This document shows positions 7,044 through 13,875 of a stretch of 18,603 nt of DNA, piece by piece; positions within the stretch are counted from its first letter, which is position 1; each line of letters opens with the position of its first letter. This DNA is from Rickettsiaceae bacterium (GTDB taxonomy: Bacteria; Pseudomonadota; Alphaproteobacteria; Rickettsiales; Rickettsiaceae). Under the pieces are notes generated by a model. It saw nothing but the letters and a program-made list of their open reading frames with translations. It did not search any database and was not told the origin of the DNA. The stretch lies in NCBI GenBank assembly GCA_028372485.1, contig JAOMYS010000006.1, positions 1-18,603 on the forward strand, given 5' to 3'. The position numbers were made by a program, and so were the translations under genes.

Positions 7044-8900
7044 TTATCTACGACCAAATAGCTTTTCAATATCTTGCAGTTTAAGCTCAACATATGTTTG
7101 CCTTCCATGGTTACACTGACCAGAAAAAGGAGTCTCTTCCATTTGACGTAATAATCCATTCATTTCTTCGCTATTGAGTTTTCTGCCAGCCCTTATGGAG
7201 TAATGACATGCATAGGTTTCTGTCACATGTTCAATCAATTCTGTTAGTGCTATATTTGCCTCGAACTCAGAAAGGTGATCAGCCAAATCTAATATGAGTT
7301 TTGACGGATTGATGCCTCCTAGCAAGCTCGGTATTTCTGATACGATGATTGACTTCTCTCCAAATTTTTCAATCGTAAGCGCAAGATTTGATAGAATTTT
7401 TTTATTTTCTTCCAATAATTCTGCACGTTTTGAGTCTGGTAGTTCTACAACTTCAGGGATTAAAATGCGTTGCTTTGTTAGACCATTTTTTTCTATTTGT
7501 TTTTTGATGTTTTCATAACCGATACGTTCATGTGCTGCATGTTGATCTGTGATAATGACGCTATCATCTGTTTGAGATATTATATATGTTCCATGTAGCT
7601 GAGCCTTTGCTGCTCCAAGTGGAAAACACGCATTATTACTCTGCTTCTCTAATTCTTTATTAGAATTATCTTCTTCAACAATAGAATGTGGATTACTTTC
7701 GAATAAACTATTGTTTTGGCTGAGTGCATAATCAATTCTAGGAGTAGCAATGGATGTATTCTTTTTAGCCGAATTATAAGAAGGCATGTGAAATCTGCCT
7801 TGAGTGTTTTGCGTAGATTCACTAACGCTACTATCCATAATTTTGCCAGTATTTTGCATATAATTTATTGCAATGTTGGACGGAGCATTTGATACTCTGC
7901 CACTAGAATTATTTAGTGCATCTTTAATGGCGCTTATAACTAATCCACGAATTAGACTTGGATCATGAAAACGCACTTCGGTTTTAGCGGGATGTACGTT
8001 CACATCAACAAAATGCGGGTTCATCTTTAAAAATAAGACGGATATTGGATGGCGATCACGAGCTAGATAATCTTGATAGGCAATTTTCAGAGCTATATTT
8101 AGTATCTTATCTTTAACAGGTCTATTATTGATAAATAGAAATTGATCTTCAGCGGAAGCTCTATTATATGTTGGAAGAGAGGTGTATCCATAAATCTCTA
8201 ACCCTTCCCGTGCGTGAGAAACTTCAGAAGAATTTTCGATAAATTCCATTCCTATAATTTCATTAATTCTATTTTCTATATTATCGGAGGTTGAATCTTT
8301 CCTATCTCGTACTTTGATTAGCTCCTTTCCATTATGAGTTAAAGTAAAAGCAACATTGGGGTGTGCAAGGGCAAGTTTTTTAATCACAGAGATAGATGAA
8401 TTTAACTCTGTTCTGTCAGTACGCAGGAACTTAAGCCTTGCTGGTGTTGCAAAAAATAAATCTCGTACCTCAATTATAGTACCTTCGTTGCAAATAGCTG
8501 GAATGATAGGATCAATTACTCCACCAGTGACAGTAAGAGAGTGGGCAGAATTGGTATTTTGTTTTTTAGAGGTAATTTTAAACTTACTGATTGCGCAGAT
8601 AGATGGTAAGGCTTCCCCACGAAAACCAAAACTATTTATGTTTAACAAATCATCTTCATCAAGCTTTGATGTGGCATGCCTCTGGATTGCAAGAGAAAGA
8701 TCTTCTTTGCTCATGCCAGCGCCATTATCTTTTATTGTAATTAAATTCTTTCCAGCAGTTTCTAAAAGGATAGAAATTTTTGTAGCTTTAGCATCAATTG
8801 CATTTTCCACAAGTTCTTTTACTACTGATGAGGGTCTTTCAATAACCTCCCCTGCAGAAATTTTATTTATAGTACTATTTGAAAGAACTTTTATAGTCAT
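7044..8900 (-). CDS. mutL: DNA mismatch repair protein MutL
   Basis: Couples mismatch recognition by MutS to strand incision. Taken from ATG 8900 it is 618 residues. The N-terminal GHKL ATPase has ISAGEVIERPSSVVKELVENAIDA with the catalytic glutamate (E32), DNGAGM (58-63) and GFRGEALPSI (92-101). A Ser/Asn-rich linker precedes the C-terminal dimerisation domain. That domain carries DQHAAHERIGYE, matching the endonuclease pattern DQHA-x2-E-x4-E, plus ACHYSIRAG and QCNHGRQTYVEL, the other metal-site segments. This implies a nicking MutL rather than the E. coli MutH-dependent type. The HGRP proline of the last motif is glutamine here. An in-frame ATG at 8918 adds six residues; I prefer 8900 because homologues start at MTIKVL. 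Confidence 0.95.
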   Translation of the reverse strand: MTIKVLSNSTINKISAGEVIERPSSVVKELVENAIDAKATKISILLETAGKNLITIKDNGAGMSKEDLSLAIQRHATSKLDEDDLLNINSFGFRGEALPSICAISKFKITSKKQNTNSAHSLTVTGGVIDPIIPAICNEGTIIEVRDLFFATPARLKFLRTDRTELNSSISVIKKLALAHPNVAFTLTHNGKELIKVRDRKDSTSDNIENRINEIIGMEFIENSSEVSHAREGLEIYGYTSLPTYNRASAEDQFLFINNRPVKDKILNIALKIAYQDYLARDRHPISVLFLKMNPHFVDVNVHPAKTEVRFHDPSLIRGLVISAIKDALNNSSGRVSNAPSNIAINYMQNTGKIMDSSVSESTQNTQGRFHMPSYNSAKKNTSIATPRIDYALSQNNSLFESNPHSIVEEDNSNKELEKQSNNACFPLGAAKAQLHGTYIISQTDDSVIITDQHAAHERIGYENIKKQIEKNGLTKQRILIPEVVELPDSKRAELLEENKKILSNLALTIEKFGEKSIIVSEIPSLLGGINPSKLILDLADHLSEFEANIALTELIEHVTETYACHYSIRAGRKLNSEEMNGLLRQMEETPFSGQCNHGRQTYVELKLQDIEKLFGRR

Positions 8901-9003
8901 AAATTCATAAACTTGCATTAATACAGCTGAATAATATCACCAAATGAATAAAAATTGCAAATGAGGTAGTAGAAAGTTATATTTTTGGTAAATTAGTTCT
9001 AAC

Positions 9004-9032
9004 TTGACCATTGTTACAACAATGATTATAAT
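9004..9032 (+). promoter_or_regulatory. Sigma70-type promoter for rpmJ with an internal dyad
   Basis: TTGACC (9004-9009) and TATAAT (9027-9032) are separated by exactly 17 bases, the best promoter match in the window. A start near 9039 would give a roughly 40-base leader before rpmJ. The spacer contains the inverted repeat CATTGTT-AC-AACAATG (9009-9024), which almost fills the gap between the two boxes and is placed like an operator. No regulator is identified. Confidence 0.7.
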
Positions 9033-9078
9033 GCTCGATGAAATCATTATTTTTTGAATAATATCCGTAGAGAGTAAG

Positions 9079-9204
9079 ATGAAGATTGTTAAGTCCCTGA
9101 AGTCCTTGAAAGACAGAGATAAAAATTGCAGGCTAGTTAGAAGAAAAGGCAGAGTCCTTGTCATTAATAAAGTGAATAAGCGTTTTAAAGCTAAGCAAGC
9201 TTAA
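9079..9204 (+). CDS. rpmJ: 50S ribosomal protein L36
   Basis: A 41-residue, strongly basic protein starting MKIVKSLKSLKDRDKNC and ending VNKRFKAKQA. It matches the short alphaproteobacterial L36, including the RRKGRVLVINK core. L36 binds 23S rRNA late in large-subunit assembly. The usual zinc-ribbon Cys/His set is absent: there is a single cysteine (C17). This corresponds to the zinc-independent form common in alphaproteobacteria. The gene stands alone, outside the ribosomal protein operons, as this form often does. A consensus promoter lies about 47 bases upstream, and AGAGAG-like purines precede the ATG. Confidence 0.95.
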   Translation: MKIVKSLKSLKDRDKNCRLVRRKGRVLVINKVNKRFKAKQA

Positions 9205-9388
9205 TTGCTACGATGTGGTGATGGAGTCATGTTTGCGATGCATGTCTAACAAAAAGCTTATAGTGAATACTATCATTAGTAGATTAAGTTGAGTTTGGCT
9301 CGATTTTTCTTTTTATTGAAAGAATAGAAGGCGCTTCGTTTCATATCACCTTAGAAAAAATATCTTAAAATAGCAAGAAATTGTAAAA
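9205..9388. other. Non-coding gap between rpmJ and ppa
   Basis: No ORF of note is seen. A small inverted repeat, ATAGT-GAAT-ACTAT, lies at 9260-9273. A weak promoter-like pair, TTGAGT (9289-9294) and TTTATT (9312-9317) with 17-base spacing, could serve ppa. No convincing terminator for rpmJ was found, so readthrough into ppa is possible. Confidence 0.3.
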
Positions 9389-9913
9389 ATGAATATAGAT
9401 AAAATTCCAGCAAAAACGAAAAATGGGGATTTTAATATAATTATTGAAATCCCTATGAATGACAATCCTGTAAAATATGAATTTGATAAGGATGCAGGTG
9501 CAATCATTGTGGATCGTTTTATACCTGTTTCTATGTCGTACCCATGTAATTACGGTTTTATTCCTCACACTCTTTCAAATGATGGAGATCCAGCAGATGT
9601 GCTTGTGATATCTCAGTATCCTCTTTTACCAGCATCGATCATTACAGTGCGTCCAGTTGGCGTACTAATCATGGAAGATGAGTCTGGCATGGATGAGAAA
9701 ATACTTGCATTACCTATTTCTAAGATAGATCCTACATATGATTCAATCCAAGATATTGATGATGTCCCTGATATGCTAAAGCGCAAGATAAATCACTTTT
9801 TTGAGTATTATAAAAAACTTGAAAAAGGTAAGTGGGTAAAAGTCGTTGGATGGGAAGATGCTAGAAAAGCAAAATCTCTTATTCAAGAAGCTGTTGAGAG
9901 ATTTGACAAATAA
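9389..9913 (+). CDS. ppa: Inorganic pyrophosphatase (family I, soluble)
   Basis: Hydrolyses pyrophosphate to phosphate, pulling forward DNA, RNA and aminoacyl-tRNA synthesis. The 174-residue length is standard for the cytosolic hexameric bacterial enzyme. Active-site residues fall at the same positions as in E. coli: E20, K29, the signature DGDPADVLV with D65, D67 and D70, then D97, D102 and K104. The motif YPCNYGFIPHTL (51-62) is also typical. Only weak ribosome-binding sequence precedes the ATG. A short hairpin with AAGAG (9912-9916) and CTCTT (9922-9926) overlaps the stop and could be a weak terminator. The next gene is convergent. Confidence 0.97.
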   Translation: MNIDKIPAKTKNGDFNIIIEIPMNDNPVKYEFDKDAGAIIVDRFIPVSMSYPCNYGFIPHTLSNDGDPADVLVISQYPLLPASIITVRPVGVLIMEDESGMDEKILALPISKIDPTYDSIQDIDDVPDMLKRKINHFFEYYKKLEKGKWVKVVGWEDARKAKSLIQEAVERFDK

Positions 9914-10146
9914 GAGAAGTACTCTTTTGCGGGGTGTTAAAGTAAATTTATTTTGAATTGAGATGTCGTTACTCTTCACTCACATATTATTTATAAGTTT
10001 CATTCCTCGTGCTTAAGTCCCGTCTTGAATATATAGAAGCAGAATATAATTTTGTGATTTTTATCTTTCTAAGTATATTGACTATACATACCATTCTGTG
10101 CAAGCTTCAGCTTAACCTACTATGATACTATCTGCTATAAATTTTA
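9914..10146. other. Non-coding gap between convergent ppa and the ABC permease
   Basis: The 233 bases contain no ORF longer than about 20 codons with a believable start and no recognisable RNA gene. Apart from the weak hairpin overlapping the ppa stop (9912-9926), I see no structure in it. Confidence 0.4.
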
Positions 10147-10935
10147 TTAGAGATAATATACATAATTCCTTCTGCAAAGCCTGTATATCACATAGCTGGC
10201 CACAATGCTAACTAGGGCTAAAAAAGTTAAAGAGACGGTTTGATATATAGTTGGAATCTGATTATTGTAAATTATTGTTATAATAGGTCTAACCAGAATA
10301 TAAAATGGATTGAACTCAAATAAAAATCTCTTATTTTCAGGTATCATTTCTATAGGATACACAATTGGAGTAAGCCAAAAAGATATATTCAGAGCTATAT
10401 TTACAAAATCCCCTACGTCTCGAATATATGGAGTTAAAAAAGCCAAAGCAATAGATAGTGAGAATAAAATTATGACTATTGCTCCCAAATATAAGGGAAA
10501 TAAAATTATCGCAGAACCAATATTGTGAGTGGTAAATAATAATATTAGAATATACATAACTAAGAAGGAAACCAGGTATGTATATAAATTGCGCAAGACT
10601 TCTGCAATAGGAAAGATTGTTTTTGAGATCATGCATCTTTTTATAATATCATGCTGGGAAATAAGAGAGTTTGATGCTCCTATCAGAGAAGAAGAAATAA
10701 AACCCCACAATACCACGCCACTTATCAAATATACGATGTAATTTTCTACAGGAAAGCGCATTATATTAGAGAAAACTACAGCATAAATTATAACCTGCAT
10801 TGAAGGTTGTATAACAGTCCACAAAATGCCTAAAAATGAATCTCTATATTGGCGAGTTATTGAATTACTTGCAATAATGAAGGCTGTTAGAAAGTAGTAT
10901 TTATCGAATATTCTGTTAATTTCTGCTTTAATCAT
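10147..10935 (-). CDS. ABC-2 type polysaccharide export permease (Wzm/RfbA/KpsM-like)
   Basis: Inner-membrane permease of a two-gene exporter, 262 residues with about six membrane segments (roughly 33-55, 65-88, 110-135, 140-166, 178-196, 232-253). Family motifs include ITRQYRDSFLGILWTVIQP (26-44), the interface segment PYIRDVGDFV (169-178) and FWLTPIVYPIEMIP (186-199). Such permeases carry undecaprenyl-linked O-antigen, capsule or teichoic-type glycans across the membrane. The start ATG overlaps the stop of the ATPase gene by four bases (ATGA), so the two are coupled. No glycosyltransferases lie nearby, so the substrate cannot be inferred from this window. Confidence 0.88.
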   Translation of the reverse strand: MIKAEINRIFDKYYFLTAFIIASNSITRQYRDSFLGILWTVIQPSMQVIIYAVVFSNIMRFPVENYIVYLISGVVLWGFISSSLIGASNSLISQHDIIKRCMISKTIFPIAEVLRNLYTYLVSFLVMYILILLFTTHNIGSAIILFPLYLGAIVIILFSLSIALAFLTPYIRDVGDFVNIALNISFWLTPIVYPIEMIPENKRFLFEFNPFYILVRPIITIIYNNQIPTIYQTVSLTFLALVSIVASYVIYRLCRRNYVYYL

Positions 10936-11681
10936 GAGCTAGATTCCTTTAAATGCAAAATTTCTTTTTGGTATTTATCAATCATTTTGTCGGTACTACC
11001 GGCATCAATCAGCTCTCCCTTATCCATGATAAAGCATTTATTGCAAAGATCGGATATCTCTTTGGCAGAATGAGAAACAAAAATAGCTATAGGCACTTCA
11101 TCCCATTTCTTTTTCATCATCATGCGTGACTTCTCTATAAACCCAGCATCTCCAGTAGCAAATACCTCATCCAGTAACAAAATATCTGGCTGTTGAAAGA
11201 TCACCGACGCAAAGGCGAGTCTTATTCGCATGCCAGAAGAATATGTTTTTAATGGCAAATCGATTTTTTCATCTAGTTCCGCAAAATCTATAATCTTTTC
11301 TTCAACATCTTTTGAATATTCTGCTAATTTACCCCTATAAGCATAGCTGAGTTTAATATTCTGTCTTCCCGATAGTTCATCATCGAAGCCCGCTCCCATT
11401 TCAACTAGTGGAGCAATTCTGCCTTCTACTATACATGTTCCGGAGTGAATAGGATAATTTCCAGAAATCACTTTGAGTAAAGATGACTTCCCACTGCCGT
11501 TTGAACCTAAGATGCCAATTCTGTCTCCATCTTTTGCATCAAAATTGATATTTTTTAATATTGGAATTTTAGTGGATAAAATGCTGTTTTTAGTAAAGAG
11601 CATTTGGCGAATAGTAGAAGATCTCGCATGAGTATCAATGCCATTTACGCAGACATTTCTTAGACTAATTTTAGCTCTCAT
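10932..11681 (-). CDS. ABC polysaccharide exporter ATPase (Wzt/RfbE/KpsT-like, no carbohydrate-binding tail)
   Basis: Nucleotide-binding partner of the downstream permease, 249 residues. It shows Walker A GSNGSGKS (59-66), the signature YSSGMRIRLAFA (147-158), Walker B DILLLDE (166-172) and the switch histidine H204 in VSH. The segment EGRIAPLVEMGAGFDDELSGRQNI (86-109) is characteristic of the polysaccharide and teichoate export subfamily. It stops soon after the ATPase domain, so it lacks the C-terminal Wzt carbohydrate-binding domain found in exporters that recognise a capped O-antigen end. It starts 22 bp after the rpoH stop on the same strand and may be in one transcript with it. Confidence 0.9.
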   Translation of the reverse strand: MRAKISLRNVCVNGIDTHARSSTIRQMLFTKNSILSTKIPILKNINFDAKDGDRIGILGSNGSGKSSLLKVISGNYPIHSGTCIVEGRIAPLVEMGAGFDDELSGRQNIKLSYAYRGKLAEYSKDVEEKIIDFAELDEKIDLPLKTYSSGMRIRLAFASVIFQQPDILLLDEVFATGDAGFIEKSRMMMKKKWDEVPIAIFVSHSAKEISDLCNKCFIMDKGELIDAGSTDKMIDKYQKEILHLKESSS

Positions 11682-11703
11682 TACAAATATATACCCATAT
11701 AGT

Positions 11704-12603
11704 CTAGTATAACTTCATCTGTCCATCAGAAGTCATTTTATCCAAAACATAAGCTTGTACCTTCTCGAAGGCTCTGCTTTCAATTTGGCGTACACGTTCT
11801 TTTGATATACTATACTCGCAGCTAAGAGTATCTAAGGTAGATGGACTATCATTCAATTTTCTTGCAGTAAGAATTTTCGCTTCCCTTTCATTTAATACGC
11901 ACATAGCTTCAGATAGAATTTGGCTACGATTTGTAGAAAGCTGCTTGGTTGATAGCTTATCCTCCTGAGACGAGGTGATAGCAGGAAGAAGATCTATCAT
12001 TTCACCGCTTGAGTCGTCATTCTGATCTACAAAGCGATTTAATGAAGTGTCCCCCCCGCCAGAAAGGCGAGTATTCATTTCTCCAACCTCCTTCACGCTA
12101 ACGCCAATCTCATCAGCTATTTCTTGGTAATCTCCATCATTTACTGACCTATTATAGAGATTTGATATTTTTCTTTTGACTTTTCCTAAGCTAAAAAATA
12201 ACTTCTTCTGTGCAGCAGTAGTACCAATTTTTACAAGCGACCAAGATTTTAAAACATATTCTTGGATAGATGCCTTAATCCACCACATTGCATATGTAGA
12301 AAGTCTATAACCAGTATCTGGGTCGTATTTTTTGACAGCTTGCATTAATCCGATATTACCTTCTGAGACTAGCTCAGATATGGGAAGTCCATAATTCTTA
12401 TATTTCATAGCCATTTTGGCAACGAGCTTTAAATGACTAGTTACTAATTTATGTGCAGCATCTAGATCATGTTTTTCTAGATAAGATTTTGCTAACATAA
12501 ATTCTTCCTCTTGCGAAAGGGATGCTATTGCATTTACTTCTCGCAAATATTTGCTAAACCCATCACTTCCGCTGATCGATGGTAAATTTACTATGTTAGA
12601 CAT
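11704..12603 (-). CDS. rpoH: RNA polymerase sigma-32-type heat-shock factor
   Basis: Directs RNA polymerase to heat-shock promoters. From ATG 12603 the protein is 299 residues. It has region 2 with LVTSHLKLVAKMAMKY, LVSEGNIGLMQAVKKYDP and STYAMWWIKASIQEYVL. The RpoH box follows, TAAQKKLFFSLGKVKRKI (about 129-146), which distinguishes sigma-32 from other group 3 factors, then the RLSGGGDTSLN segment and a region 4 helix-turn-helix ending KERVRQIESRAFEKV. The frame extends to a TTG at 12633. I chose 12603 because it is an ATG with an AGG-containing ribosome-binding sequence and because MSNIVNLP fits the family start. It lies 69 bp after greA. Confidence 0.95.
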   Translation of the reverse strand: MSNIVNLPSISGSDGFSKYLREVNAIASLSQEEEFMLAKSYLEKHDLDAAHKLVTSHLKLVAKMAMKYKNYGLPISELVSEGNIGLMQAVKKYDPDTGYRLSTYAMWWIKASIQEYVLKSWSLVKIGTTAAQKKLFFSLGKVKRKISNLYNRSVNDGDYQEIADEIGVSVKEVGEMNTRLSGGGDTSLNRFVDQNDDSSGEMIDLLPAITSSQEDKLSTKQLSTNRSQILSEAMCVLNEREAKILTARKLNDSPSTLDTLSCEYSISKERVRQIESRAFEKVQAYVLDKMTSDGQMKLY

Positions 12604-12672
12604 GTGGCTACCTAAGCATTTTAAAATTGACAAATTTTATCATAAAAATCACAGAATTAAAAGGTCTGATTA

Positions 12673-13161
12673 CTAATCTAACTCTAACTCTTTGAGAAGA
12701 ATATTCGTTATCTCGTAAGTTTTAGAACCTTTCGGAGTATGTACATCCGCAACATCACCGACTTTTTTTCCTATCAGTGCTTTGGCAAGAGGAGATTTTG
12801 TAGAAATTCTACGCTTTGAGATATCCGCTTCATACTCACCTACGATATGATAGATACATTCTTCTTCAGTATCATCATCAATTAATTCTACAGCTGCACC
12901 AAATTTAACACTATCATTTGAAAGCTTTGAAATATCAATAACATCTGCCCTAGAAAACTTGTCTTCAAGGTCAAGTATTCTTCCTTCCATAAAACTCTGT
13001 TTCTCTCTTGCTGCGTGGTACTCCGCATTTTCTGATAGATCTCCAAATTCCCTTGCAGTAGCAATTGCTTCAATGATTGCAGGGCGATCTGTATATTTTA
13101 ACTGCTTAATTTCTTGCTCTAATTTTTCATAGCCCTTCTGAGTAATTGGAAACTTGATCAT
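12673..13161 (-). CDS. greA: Transcription elongation factor GreA
   Basis: Rescues backtracked RNA polymerase by stimulating cleavage of the transcript 3' end through the secondary channel. The 162-residue length is near the family norm (about 158). The N-terminal coiled coil (about 8-75) bears the acidic tip FGDLSENAEYHAAREKQ, with catalytic acidic residues D41 and E44. The C-terminal FKBP-like domain ends in SPLAKALIGKKVGDVADVHTPKGSKTYEI. It is the first gene of the leftward block greA-rpoH-ABC exporter and diverges from the kinase-dnaG-rpoD-truA block across a 74-bp gap. Confidence 0.97.
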   Translation of the reverse strand: MIKFPITQKGYEKLEQEIKQLKYTDRPAIIEAIATAREFGDLSENAEYHAAREKQSFMEGRILDLEDKFSRADVIDISKLSNDSVKFGAAVELIDDDTEEECIYHIVGEYEADISKRRISTKSPLAKALIGKKVGDVADVHTPKGSKTYEITNILLKELELD

Positions 13162-13173
13162 AGCTATTACATC

Positions 13174-13201
13174 TTGTTTAAATTAAGATTTGGAGTATAT
13201 T
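13174..13201 (+). promoter_or_regulatory. Candidate promoter for the kinase-dnaG-rpoD-truA block
   Basis: TTGTTT (13174-13179) and TATATT (13196-13201) are spaced 16 bases apart within the 74-bp divergent gap, about 35 bases before the first start codon of the rightward block. The match to consensus is moderate, and in AT-rich sequence such pairs arise by chance. Confidence 0.3.
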
Positions 13202-13235
13202 TATGCGGTAACAATTTGTCAAACTGGCATAGTTT

Positions 13236-13850
13236 ATGGATAATACAGAGATACTTAATTTTGAAATAAAGCGCAAAGCGTTCCACCTTTGCAGCATTAT
13301 ATTTCCAATCGCATACTTGTTTGTATCAAAATTCACCATGAGTTCTATCTTGTTATTACTAACATGCTTTACACTCTATGTTGATATATATAGGCATTAT
13401 GATGGGAATATTAAATGGGTAACCAATAAATTTTTAGGAAAATTCTTGCGCCCAGAAGAAAGAAGGGGGAAATCTTCGCTAACGGGATGTGTTTACATGG
13501 GCCTTGGATTTCTTATAAGCTGTATATTTTTTTCAAAAGGCTTAGCAATTACTTCGTGGCTTATATTAATTATTTCAGATGCTTCTGCATCAATTATTGG
13601 AATAAGATACGGATTACCGCTTCCAAATGGAAAATCGTATATAGGCTCGATAGTATTTTTTGTTTCTGCAATATTCATAAGCATAGTTACATATTTTTTG
13701 ATAGGTTATAGTACAAGCTTCGGTATCATAATAATTAGCTCATTACTCGCAACTATTGTTGAATTTTTCTCAAAGGAGATTAATGTAAACGACAATTTGC
13801 TAATACCCATAACTTATGCAACATCTACTTTTGTTTTAGGGCTAGTATAA
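13236..13850 (+). CDS. Polyprenol/diacylglycerol kinase-like membrane protein (SEC59/phytol kinase family)
   Basis: A 204-residue polytopic membrane protein with about six hydrophobic segments. The family is recognised by EIKRKAFHLCS near the N-terminus, ISDASASIIGIRYG (113-126), GKSYIGS (132-138) and VEFFSKEINVNDNLLIPI (175-192). These match the CTP-dependent dolichol, phytol and diacylglycerol kinase family, which is often also labelled phosphatidate cytidylyltransferase-like. The likely reaction is phosphorylation of a lipid alcohol, perhaps an isoprenoid or diacylglycerol, but the substrate cannot be told from sequence. It is the first gene of the block, 25 bp before dnaG. Confidence 0.75.
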   Translation: MDNTEILNFEIKRKAFHLCSIIFPIAYLFVSKFTMSSILLLLTCFTLYVDIYRHYDGNIKWVTNKFLGKFLRPEERRGKSSLTGCVYMGLGFLISCIFFSKGLAITSWLILIISDASASIIGIRYGLPLPNGKSYIGSIVFFVSAIFISIVTYFLIGYSTSFGIIIISSLLATIVEFFSKEINVNDNLLIPITYATSTFVLGLV

Positions 13851-13875
13851 TATTAGCGTTTGAAGGTGTATTACG

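Noticed and set aside
8356..8910. A 184-codon rightward open frame inside mutL.
   Set aside because: It is the antisense shadow of the conserved MutL ATPase domain; the translation resembles no family and the real gene is certain.
8937..9164. A 75-codon leftward open frame between mutL and rpmJ.
   Set aside because: It runs antisense through most of rpmJ and the rpmJ promoter, and its translation is low-complexity (Ile/Leu/Phe/Ser) with no recognisable pattern.
12604..12633. Upstream extension of rpoH to a TTG start.
   Set aside because: ATG 12603 has a reasonable ribosome-binding sequence and matches the usual RpoH start; the extension adds ten unremarkable residues.
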